Origin: Ligustrum vulgare
Taxonomy: Eukaryota; Streptophyta; Magnoliopsida; Lamiales; Oleaceae
DNA length: 64,000 nt
NCBI GenBank assembly: GCA_963555705.1
Contig: OY743192.1
Location: 50,001-114,000, forward strand
Reading direction: 5' to 3'
A program made the position numbers and the translations under genes. Positions 46,146-56,964 of the stretch are shown here, piece after piece. The notes under the pieces were generated by a model. That model searched no databases and was not told where the DNA came from. It saw nothing but the letters and a program-made list of their open reading frames with translations. Positions within the stretch are counted from its first letter, which is position 1, and each line of letters opens with the position of its first letter.

Positions 46146-46629
46146 GCCCCAAACCAAGGGCGGTGGGAACGAGCGAAGCGATAGCGAAACGAGCGGAACA
46201 TGCGTAGCGAACAAGAAGAGCGCTTTAGTGCTGCTTCCCCCGATTTACTACCATTGAAAAAGGCTAGGATCAATCCGGATCATCGGACAAAATCTGTCAA
46301 AGTAAACGTACCCTTACAACGATTGAGAGATTGAAAGAGACCAGGAGGATCAGATCGGAACGGGGATGACCCGGGGCCCCCTCCGGGTATAACAACCATA
46401 GGTCTTGCAGACCCCCTTCTCTTTGTGTTCATCATTTCGTGGATTTGGCTTGCCAAAGTTCTAGCATATGCCGATTCTGACTTACATCAATGTCTGAAGT
46501 AACTTATCTTGGAACGAAAGAGTTGGTGTCGTATGGAACTACTATCGGGAAAGCTGCGTAGGTTTATCGGAACTTGCCTTTCCGCTCTTTCTCCGTAAGC
46601 TCCATTAGTGACGAGCCGTTTCTAACCAA

Positions 46630-46954
46630 CTTCCAAACTTAGTATGCAAGCTCAAGAAAGCGATTTACGTTACGGCCTCCGACAAGCTAAAGCAGGCACC
46701 AAGAGCTTGGTTTGAAAGGTGCAGCAGCATGTATAAGAGCCGAAATAGGAGTAGAGGAAGGAGCCGATTTTTTTCAAAGAAGTCAATCGGATCATTCAAT
46801 GTTTATAAGGAGGTCGACATCAGGTATTGTCCTTCTTCTGGTTTATGTGGATGACATTGCTTTCTCTAGTAATGACTTAGCCTCGATAAATGAGCTTACG
46901 AGAACATTAAGAACCCGGTTTGATATGAAAGATTTAGGGGACTCCAATTTCTAG
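46630..46954 (+). pseudogene. copia RT C-terminal half with YVDD, remnant C
   Basis: From about 46640 the broken translation gives KLKKAIYGLRQAKQAPRAWF, then in the 46712-46954 frame SQSDHSMFIRRSTSGIVLLL, VYVDDIAFSSNDLASINEL and FDMKDLGD. The catalytic YVDD is intact. It continues exactly where the 43.8-44.2 kb piece stopped. Homology ends at about 46948. Confidence 0.9.
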
Positions 46955-46959
46955 TGGAA

Positions 46960-49900
46960 GAAGTCCTTTGCCATCTTGTGAGGAGTGAAACAGCTTGACC
47001 ATAGGGAAAGGAGTGAAAACAGGATGAGCTTTCTGCTTGCATTTCAGGGAGTTGTTTTTGCTCCTCACCTTGATAACAGAGATCTGGCACTTTCTATATC
47101 CAAAAGGTTCTCCCATAGCATTTCACATCCAACCGCGAAACTGCTGGGGGTTAGGAACTGGAACCAGACTGCCAAACATGCTGACTCAAATTCGCTTTGA
47201 AGAAAGGAACCAAACCATGGTGCTAGACGGACCCGGCCAAAAGCCGGACTTGGAATTGGCTATACCAACAGGCACGGACTTTCACTATCACCCGTCTAAA
47301 GACCTAAATCTGTAGCCTAGCTAGCGCGCCCAACGAATTCCATTTCTCAAACTGGCCTGCTGAATGAACCCGCGAAAAGAGGTGTTTTAGTCTTTCTCCT
47401 TCTACGTTTTTTGCCCTGGTCGTGACACTTGGAAAAGCTACCCGTGTATTCATGGCACCGACCGGGGGAAACGCGCGACCTAGGAATGCGAACCCTGCTT
47501 TAGGCTGATTTAGCCGATCAAAATAAAGAAAGTAGATCACGAAACTCAACCGGTCACTCCACCGGAGAAGGGTAGTTGAGAAGGTAATCCAGGAATTCCG
47601 TCTTCTACGATGTTTGCTCTGAAACTGGTTCATACTGGAAGAATGGATGGCGCAGGAGTCTCTCTTCTGAGACTTGGACTGATGAACTCTGTAATCTATA
47701 CTCTCCAACCTTCCTCGATACCCTAGAGGTCGACTCTTGCGGCTGGTAGAATAGGCTTCAGATAGAGGAAAAATGGACTATTAGACGAAATCCTGACTTT
47801 GGAGGATAAAGACTGATCTGAATTTGAGGATTCTGCTTGCTGGATTAGCACAAATTGAGCTATCTGACGCAATGAAAGAGATCCCTTGCCGGTCGGATTC
47901 AACAACTAGCAAGCCTAGCTGGGATAGAAACCGAACCTACTAACAAAAAAGGAGCTATTAGAGGACTGCTCACTAACTCCTTTCCTTTTCTCTAGCGTTG
48001 AACTGGCTCTGCTCCTTGCTGGAGGAAAAATGAACGATATTATGTATGTTATTCGAAGCCTTTTAGAAGTCCGAGCTTTCCTTTCAATTCGTGTAGCGAG
48101 GTCCTCTTCTTGCTTTTGTGCCCTAGCATTCTACTTTTCGCTCCTCTCTCTTCCTTTGGTCGAGTGGCTTCGCTCCTACCCTTCCTTTATCCTCCTTGCG
48201 CTATGAATTGGCTTTCTTGTTGTTAATGGGCAGACAAACTTATGACCCAGACGTGGGTGGGCTTTTTTCTAAGGATAAAGTATTCCCTTAATATACTTTC
48301 TCGGGTATCTAGCTTACGGAAGACAAGGTCTTGACGTTCTATAGATGAACTAGCATAACAGACATGCTTGAATTTAGAAAGGCAAGACAACTCTGAATCA
48401 CTCGTTGAATACAAAGACAAAGCAACTTTCGCCCTATCCTGACGGGAAGGGAACTTATGAAGAAGACTGACCTGTGCTCTTCCTGTAATCTGACCTTACT
48501 ATAGCTTTCTTAAAGCTTTTGGCTTATTGATCTCCAACTGTATTTGTATTCGTATCTGGTAATTCTCTTTCTAGTGGATCAAGATATTCGAGGCTAATCC
48601 ACTCTTCCTTGAAACTTGGAAATCGCCCTTTATTTAAACTTTTTGAACTTCTAAATGAGTTGCTTCTCGACTCGACTGACTCACACTCCTCTCCTATCTT
48701 TTTAAGAGCTGCCATGGGCATTTTTCTTTCCTTGGATGCTATAAGAATGGGCTGGCTCTTGCCCCATGAAAAAGGATGAAAATTGACAAATCCATTAAGA
48801 GTATCATTTGTCACTTCTCTTGATTTCCCACCCACCTACCTATCATCTATCAGTCTCCTGAAGCTCCCCCGCTTGGTAGCTAATCCCGCTCGTTGGTATC
48901 TGGGAGTCTAGATCTTAGCTTATCTTATACTCTCTATACTTCGCATTTCCTTGAGCCTTTCTATTTATAGACCTGGACTGCTATTTGTTTCATACCTGAA
49001 ATAAAAGGCAAGCAAGTCAGGGATTCCTCGAGCTGCTATCTCGATACCGATCCTTGAAACCCTGAATGAAGGGCACTGCTTAGGTAAGGGTAAGAAAGAA
49101 GCGCTGATCCACTTATACTCGCTAGGGGTTACTCTATCACACGCATCCTAGCTTATCTCACTTCTTCCTTGAAGGTCCCACGGACTGTTCGAATCCTTAG
49201 CCTGTCCTTGATTAGCTTCCTATCACCTACGCCTCCTCCCAGGAAGTCACTATTCTTTCCTTTCTCCTGGCTCCTGAAGCTTTTGCATTTTTCAAAGGCC
49301 TTCACTCGATCTTCATTCTACTATAAGAACTCAAACCTGAGTCCATTACTCTCCTGGTCGAGTTCGTTTATTCGTTTTTTAAGAACTCACACTTCGTACC
49401 TGAACATGAATAGGCAGCGCTCTTTTTCCCGACGTAAGCCCAGGCTTGCTATCATCCAGTTGTGGCTTTTTCCCCTCTTAATTCTCAGGAGAGTGCTATA
49501 GCTTGTTCGCTAAATTCCTTCCCGATACCCCTTCATCACGTCTTGGGCAACCCTAGCCTTGGAAAAACATTCTCTCACTTCCCCGGACGAATTGATTTAA
49601 TATCTTTTCAGGTTCAGTGAGGACAGTCCTCCTAGCAGCGGTTCCTTTTCATATCCCGTTTTGAAGCAACTACACTCGCTCGTTAGCCTGTCTGGCTCTC
49701 GACCTGCTTCAGTCTCTAAAAAACTCTGGCAGCTGGGACTATTGCATTCGCAATACTTCGTTCTGCTACCTTCCGATGTTGCTTACTACCAAACCGACAG
49801 CTAACCTTGCTTTTCTACCTTATCAGTAACAGCTATATTCGGAGACTTTACCTGAAGAAAACGGAGACCTAGAACTACTAGGATTCCTCGCTTAACAACA

Positions 49901-52900
49901 AAAGAAGAAGAAAGATGAACTGGAACAAAGCCCGCAAGGGATGTGAAGCCCTTCTCAATGTCTTCCCCTCGCCCTGTGGATCCAGGAGGCAAGGGGAATT
50001 CGTTGATTGAATCCATTCCTGGTGATGTGCCGCTAACAAGGCCTACCTATTCTCCCAATGCAACCCGGCTTTTTAGGGGCATGGCATTCAATCCTATCTC
50101 AATATATACTCCTCCAAGGCCTGAGGGTGGATTGAATCCAATCCCATCCAGCATAGGCGGGTAGAGTTCACCCATCCGGTAGCGAGGGGAAGATGAACAA
50201 TGAAGCTATAGCTGCTCACCTTTCCGCTATCTGCCTTTAAGTTATAGGGGGCGCCCACCAACCAATCTTTCTTTCTCACCCCACTGTAAGCGCCTTTTTC
50301 AGTCTTTGAAGCTCCTTTATCCGTGCTTTGCCGATCTCTAGAAAAAGCAGTTCCTTCCTTTCGGTTCAGGTCTTTCCGAACCAAGGACTTCATTCATTGA
50401 AGCCCTTACAAATTTTATTGATGAGAGCGGTAGCCTTTTCCCAGTTGGTCTAGCCAAGCCCAAGTCCCTTTACTTTAGCCGGGTTCGCCCGTCTTTTCTT
50501 TCGCTTTCTGATTAAGACCCTGATGAAAATCCTCTCAAATCCTCCAGTGCCCCTATGATCTTTCATTTCAGATGCTAATTCTAGAGCCTTATTATGTTAT
50601 CAAAGTCTCCAACGGCTGCTGCTGAGTCATCCCCTTCCGGGGGTTAAAATCGGACCGCAGGAGGGGATGGATAAAGGAATTATTCCTATCTCATAGAAAG
50701 TGCCCCGTAGGGCCTTAAAGGGGATCTTACCTAGGGCGGAGATTTAAGAAAGAAAGGAAGTAATCCGTCTCCCCTTGAATGGTAGCCCTTGCGGGGATTA
50801 AAGAGATATCGCCGCAGGGTAGGAGTTAAGGGGGGAGTAGTCATCCAAAAGAAATGGAAAATCGGTTGTTTTCGGGGAATCAGGACCATTGATCGGCGAA
50901 GAGGTAGCGGGAAATTAGTACCATCGGGGAATGAGTAGTGATTTAGCCAATTACTCCTGACACTGGAGGTGCGGGATGCCACATGAGGTAAGGTACATCT
51001 AATGAAAGTCTTTTCGCAGGGAAAGGAAATGCCCGCTTTTTCTTTCCTACAGTAGAGGAAAGGTACTTAACTCAACTAAAAGGAGGGAGGAAGGGACCAT
51101 GCAGAGTAGTACGGAAGGGGAGGCCTCTTCAGAGGTAGTGAAACCCTTTATTTCAGCGAGGCAAGAGAGGCAATGAGAATAGTTTTAGGACCACATATCC
51201 TATTTGATTGAGACCCCGAGGGAGAAGCGAAAGCTGGATCGACTCTAAAGTAGAGTAGCTGTACTTGCCTTTTTCTTAGAGTGGATTGAGGAAGAAGTGG
51301 AACTCCGATGAGAACGTAGTCTTGCTGCATCCCCTGAAGGAGAAGAGGCTAACCTATCCTTAAAAGAAGCTGGATCATCTGGAGTTAGATCAGCTGGAGT
51401 AGCTACTTACCTTACAGGTGTCCGAAGAAGTCTGTTGGTACAGATGTCATATGAGATGTGAAAGCGATTTCCGACTGAAAGACTACTAGTTGACTAAGAA
51501 GTAGAGCCGACTGTAACATCCGACCAGAGAGGTCAGTCAGTGCTGGGGAAGCAAAGAATGGAATGTCTGTTCTGTAACAAGCTTTATTTGATTATTCTTT
51601 TTCAAGAGAAAGCCATAAGGACTCTGTAGATCGCGAGAATGCATGTTCTGATGCTTGCATGGGTGAGAGCTCATCTGCTTCCTTAAAAGTAAGTTTCACA
51701 GAAGGGAGGTTAGCGAGATCCCTTATCTGAGGAAATAAAAGAAGCTCGACCATGAAAAGGAGTGGAAACCCTAGCAATAAGGATGACTCTCGAAAGCTTG
51801 GCCCGTATTACATTAGTGGGACTACGGCTGGCTCTTTCTCCTCAATCGGGGGGAAGAATGCCATTCTTAACATCTTTCGCTACCTTTCTTTCACAGGTGG
51901 CAGAATTCTAGACCATATAACCTTGCCAACTAAAGCGGCCTACTCTATTGCAGTAAGGGCTTAAGCGATCGAAGTGACCTAACCTGGCTCCATCTAGAAG
52001 GGCCCTCGGTCATCTATTTCGTCTTTGGAACTAAAAAAATAGTTTACGGGCCTAGCTCAACGAAAAGGCAAGTCCTTCGGTTCCAGGTTCGAGTGATGGT
52101 TCACCAGTGAGAGATCAACGAAAAGCAAGCCTTCTTCCCAGTTTGAACTAAAAGAAAGTAGTTGAAACCCGAGACCAAAGGAGTGTACGTTACTTAAGGA
52201 AGTGTACTTAACGAGGGGCTGTTGAGTAAGGGAGGGGTCGGTATACTAATATAAGTCTTTGTCTCTACCCTAGCTAGAAGAAAGAAAGGGTATGCCTGCG
52301 CGTAGAAGACCTAAAAAGCCTAAGCCTAATTCGGATCAGCCTATGAAAAGTAGTTCCCCGTGGAAAGCGAGAGAGCTGTTGATGGAAGAGGAATCACCGG
52401 GTTGTTCGGTTCAATGGTTGGGAAGCTAAGCTCCTTAGAAAGGATTGACCGAGAAGGCGACCCCTTTTGTTTGCTTTTCCTGTTTGCTACCTAATAAGCA
52501 ATATTTACTCTTTGTTTTCGATTCTTTCAAGAAAGGATCCATACGATCATATTTTATCTATAGCAGAAAAGGTCTTTCTTTCATGGACTAGATCCCAGCG
52601 GACAGCAATCTTCTTATTGAGAACCCAACGTTTAACGAAGAAGATGGGGAATCACCCACATGAGGATCAGAAGACGCATTCTAACGCTCGCCCGAAAGAC
52701 TTATTCCGGAGTTCGGGATCAGATCAGATTCGGAATCGGAGAATAGGAACAAGAGGAAGGAAGTAGCTCGCCTAAAAGGAGAGGAACGACTTCAACAAGA
52801 GGAACTCCTCTTTACTTCGATAAAAAAAGAGCTTTCTAAAGAGAGTTGCTTACTACGAAAAGCAAGATGCCCCACTAGTCTTATTTTATTGATCACTAGT

Positions 52901-52960
52901 CCAGTCCTTACTTACTCTCAGTCACTGATTAAAGAACGAATACCGAGACAGCCATTCCCT
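46960..52960. other. intergenic mitochondrial-type DNA
   Basis: Six kilobases with no recognised gene. The longest ORF (minus 47304-47708, 134 codons) has no family motif. 50640-50960 carries repeated GGGGATTAAAG/CCGCAGG-like words suggestive of a decayed repeat. No tRNA is found. Confidence 0.5.
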
Positions 52961-52964
52961 TGCC

Positions 52965-53065
52965 TAGGTGTGCCATCAAAGTGGACTTTCAGAAAGCCTA
53001 TGATTCTAACAATTGGAATCTCATATTGGATACTATACATTGCTTTCATTTTCCTTCCCCTTGTT
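52965..53065 (+). pseudogene. LINE reverse transcriptase palm scrap
   Basis: The plus frame starting at about 52945 reads LPRCAIKVDFQKAYDSNNWN then LILDTIHCF. This is the motif A block of plant LINE RT (CAxKVDLxKAYDxVxWxFL) with the catalytic Asp present. Homology is lost beyond about 53065. Confidence 0.8.
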
Positions 53066-53069
53066 TCGG

Positions 53070-55060
53070 TGATCAACGACCCTGTAACGGCGAGAGGGGG
53101 TCCCGCCCAAAGGAATAGTAGCTAACAACTTTGATCGTGTTTGCTCCATTGTTGTAAGTCTATCCGCTTTATATTATAGGTTTATGTAGGTTTATGAGTC
53201 ACATAAAGCTATAATATATCGAGGGCCCTTCCTAATCGATAACTGGAGGGGTCAATTTTGCTAATTGATCCTTCTATATTATATATAGATATGTTTTTTG
53301 TGCGCCTTCCCCAGACCTTTTGAATAAGCTACTGCTGCGGGTGCTACGGACTCAACGGACTTGGATGTGGAGGCGGACGTGGACCCGGCTTTTGAATGAT
53401 CAGATTGCTGGATGTGAAACCCTATCTGCAGGGCGGTCTACGAAGACAAATAAATAATACGAATAGTACTTGGGAGGTGGAAGCGGGGAATCGGACTCTG
53501 TGCCCCCGATTGACTCGTATTAGTCTTATATATCTTGTTAAATGTAATTGTAATTATTGGATTCATACTTTTGCACTCTCGCTCGAGGAAACAGAGTGGA
53601 TGAAGGGATAGGCTAAGTGTACTAGCTTGGCAAACCGGAGTTATGTGTCCTCCTCGGGGAGGGAGAGGCCGGTAACCGATTTCTAAGAAGTGCCCTTCTC
53701 CGAACAAAAGATTGAAGTTCAGCAGCAACCTTTTTTTTTGGGGGGGGTACATACGAGGGCGTGTATCTTTTTTAAAGAAAGAGCGGGATTGTCAAGCCAT
53801 GGAGGAAGCTTCCCAGGGCTTAGCCGCTTTTTACTTACTGGTGGTGTGAAATCCCTCAATCAGGGGGGCTACTAAGATAAAGAAAGGGATGGTCTCTGGT
53901 TAGCAGAACGATATACTAGGAAGTAGGCCCTCTATTCCCACCTCTAGCTGCTGGTAAGCCCTTCTCTCGGTAAATTGAGGGTCTCCCCCTTGTCAAACTA
54001 AATTCTAGCAGCTACATAGCGGCAAACGGCGCGGTGACTCCGGAGGTAGCGACAGAGCTAGGCATCAAAAGCAGGTAACTGTAACCATAGGCTTAGTTCT
54101 TTTTAGTAGCCCCACCTAGCCTAGGTAGGCCTCACAAGAGGGAGCATTCCGAAGCATCGTTCGATGCCCAACGACACCAATATAGAGATCACTTGACAGA
54201 ATAAGATGACAGAATAAGAGCGGGAGACGGACTTCCACTATTTCTAAGGGCGACAGGAGTAAACCCAGTAGTATTGGTTTAGCGATTATGTCAAGTCTCC
54301 CCAGCTGCTCACTTGGCTTCGGATGATCAGACCTGTCTTGGACGTGGAACCCCAGAATTGAGGACTTGTGGAGACGCGGAATATCAGACTTAGGCTCAAA
54401 CGGAAGCCCCGGAAGCACAGGAAAATAAGGAACTGTATATATAACCACTGGGATCCGGCACTGCCGCTGGGACGGTCTATTGCCCACCCCTCTCTCTTTG
54501 GCAGTTACAGTATGATATGATATTCTCTGACCCGTCCCCTGTTCTTGTTGGTCGTAATCATTAGAAATCTTATACCATGGGCGATAGACTAAAACCCCCA
54601 TTGGCGTAATTCCCTTTCTACTTGGTTCATTATTTCATTCTTCACCCCCATGTGCTGGTTGAGAGGGGGTCTAAAACCCTTCCATTTAGTGCTTAGTGGG
54701 CCTAGCTCGTCCTTGGCAAGGCAAGGTCCACTCGCCTTATTTGTTTTGTGTTTTTTTAAAAGCAGTTTTCTCTCTATCTCCCTAGCGGTTGATCCCCTTT
54801 GTACCCCCGCCCTTTTGCTTGATTTAGGGTTCCAGAGAAGGGCTCAACTGGTAAGTCTATTTCCATTTCGAGCAGGCGAAAGGAATTAAGGAGCCACGCA
54901 TAGATATACGCCTAGTGTGTTTCCCGTGAGGTCTTTAGGATTATTTCTCTTATTCTTACCTTACTTAGTTAGTCCTCAATTTATTATTAATAGGAACTAA
55001 AGCCATGATTATTCCACTACACGGGCTGAGCTCCTACCAAGAGTTTATAGGACTTTACTT
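53070..55060. other. intergenic DNA
   Basis: No gene recognised. The 161-codon minus ORF at 54116-54601 shows no family motif. 53160-53290 is an AT-rich patch of unknown source. Confidence 0.5.
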
Positions 55061-55067
55061 GAAAGAG

Positions 55068-55245
55068 GGGGCCTAGGAGTGGTATTACTTACCAATCCAA
55101 TTTATTCTGCCCTTTCCTTGGGATTGGTTCTTGTTTGTATATCCTTATTCCTTATTCCGACTCACACCTTGTACCTGCTGCGCAGCTCCTGTTTATGCGG
55201 GGGCCCTAAATGCTTTAATTGTATATCAAGATTGGAAATCCGCCG
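55068..55245 (+). pseudogene. ndhG: plastid-derived ndhG fragment
   Basis: The plus-strand frame reads [20 protein letters not shown] then CISLF, matching residues about 25-50 of plastid NAD(P)H dehydrogenase subunit 6. After a frameshift, the words LVPAAQLLF and [13 protein letters not shown] follow the next ndhG segment (xFVAAAQLLIYVGAINVLI). The 5' part before GGLG is only weakly similar. It is a short decayed plastid insert, not a gene. Confidence 0.85.
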
Positions 55246-55249
55246 AGGA

Positions 55250-56270
55250 GTTGGACCCTAGCTTAGGGCATATTCGGGGCGTAGCCCCTCTGAAATAGGT
55301 ATGAAATTCCCTCCCTTCAGAGTGGTTTAGAAGAAAGAAAAGAAGTTTCCATGGCATGCGAAGACGGAGATGCAAAGATAAAAGGGAAGATACCAGGTGT
55401 TGGTTCAGCTGACCGAAGGGAAAGCTGCTGGCTTACTCGGTCCAAGTGCCCTCTCTCTTTATCCATGGCGCTAGCAAACCCGGCCCCTTTTCTTTTTTAT
55501 TTACTTTCTACTTTCTTATTCTACATTCTACATATGTGTGTCTTCAGCCCAACAAGCAACGGATGAGCGCCTGACGCGCGAAAGCCGTTGCGCTAACGCG
55601 CATACGTTTTCTTGCTCCCTTCTTCCTGGATCACTTCCTTGTTGCTGCCCACGAGTGGACGTACGAAATAAGGACCTTAATAGTTGAGCCCACTTCAGTT
55701 TTCCTCCTTCCGAAGCGCGAAAGTAGCCTACCCCGTACGCATAAGAGTGGGAGTGTGAATCTCCGGGTTTTGGTTTCATGCAAAAATAATAAATATATAA
55801 TGGATGGGCTTCATTCTAAATTTTTATAAACAGGCCAACGCCCCTTCCGTTACGCTGTCTCCTTTCCAAGGGTCTGTTTGCCAAATCAATGCAATGAAGC
55901 CATCCCGGGCCATACTTTAGGTAGGAAACCCTTTGGTAGTAACACCATCATAAGATCTTTGTTTTCAATTCCTCGGAAATAAACTATATTTATCAGATAT
56001 TACTATAAATTTTATAATATGAATTGAATACAAAACTGAAAATGCTATTCTCGATTACGCCTCCCCAGACCCGAACTACCCATCATTCCGATTCTTTTTA
56101 TGCCTCTCGGCTGGCTTTACTGTCTGGTCCGTATTCGTTTTCTTGCTCGTTTTCTTTTACGTTAGCGCATCCGTCTTTCTTGCTTCTGCCAGGCCTAACT
56201 ATTTTTTTTGTTCAGATACGCCTAAAGACTTATATCTTGGTAGGCTTTTTTATACACTTAGGCCAACTCT
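55250..56270. other. spacer
   Basis: No gene recognised. 55780-56040 is AT-rich. A 137-codon plus-strand ORF at 56024-56437 overlaps the coding-like minus-strand stretch that follows and is probably its shadow. Confidence 0.4.
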
Positions 56271-56274
56271 ATTC

Positions 56275-56960
56275 TCAAAGAAACAAAGTCTCCAAGAAGG
56301 TTAATAAACGCCGTCGAAAGACTCGTATCTCTACGAAATCTTTAAGTCCACACCTTCCATTAGAACCTTCAATGACTTTAGGTATAAGAAATGAAGGATT
56401 TCTAAGAAGGTCCCACGCCTTAAACATAATGCCATAGCGGATACTATTAATGTTATTCATATCCGACTCCCTAGCAATACGTCTAGGAGACACGGGTGGA
56501 CGCATAATAACCTCCAAGGGCAAACTATAATCAAATATAATAGTAGCATACCATAATCAAATATAAAAGTAATCAAGATGGAGTTTGAGAAAGGATTTTA
56601 AGATCCTCTCCATCATCGAGAACTCATCATTCTCCCAGAAGAGTCTCAGTCGATTAATAGAATTTTCATCTATATCTTTTGGAGCGACCTCCTTCAGGAA
56701 GAAAGCTCTTATATACCCGATCTCATAACAATTAAGGATTCCCTTATCAGGGAAGGCTAACCATAATGAAACCAGAAGAGGTGTTAAGCCACTAGGAGAA
56801 TGTATTACCAACCAGTGTCTTCGCCATCAACGAGATAATGTCCAAAAAGGATACTTACCTACATCAAACTTTGAAAACACACGATACACACCGCCTCTAA
56901 GACGAAAGGAATTCCGTTTTGAACATCCTAACTTCTTAAGAAGGCACTCGCAAATCCGGA
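56275..56960 (-). pseudogene. unidentified broken coding-like stretch
   Basis: Minus-strand frames join into a plausible degraded protein. One frame from about 56960 gives FRLRGGVYRVFSKFDVGKYP, ending with a stop. The frame 56811-56557 gives SPSGLTPLLVSLWLAFPDKG and IDENSINRLRLFWENDEFSM. The frame 56523-56275 gives IRYGIMFKAWDLLRNPSFLI. The composition is protein-like and AT-rich, but I cannot assign a family. Plasmid-, virus- or nuclear-derived origins are all open. Confidence 0.35.
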
Positions 56961-56964
56961 GCAT

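Larger units (their letters stand above)
44190..46625. other. insert or spacer between the two copia RT halves
   Basis: This interval of about 2.4 kb separates two RT pieces that would be adjacent in an intact element. It contains trnM-CAU, an rrn18 scrap and clusters of GAGCGAAGCG-like words (about 45005, 45590 and 46165). It may be a later insertion or a recombination product. Confidence 0.5.

Noticed and set aside
47304..47708. 134-codon minus ORF
   Set aside because: Arg/Ser/Leu-rich translation typical of random mitochondrial ORFs; no domain seen.
52050..52115. Possible tRNA (GGTTCCAGGTTCGAG near 52080)
   Set aside because: No acceptor or D-arm pairing can be formed around it.
54116..54601. 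161-codon minus ORF
   Set aside because: Longest unassigned ORF outside the plasmid and RT region, but composition is spacer-like and no motif is recognised.
56275..56960. Mitovirus-derived polymerase
   Set aside because: Mitovirus-like sequences are common in plant mitochondrial DNA, but no GDD box or other polymerase motif is seen in any frame here.
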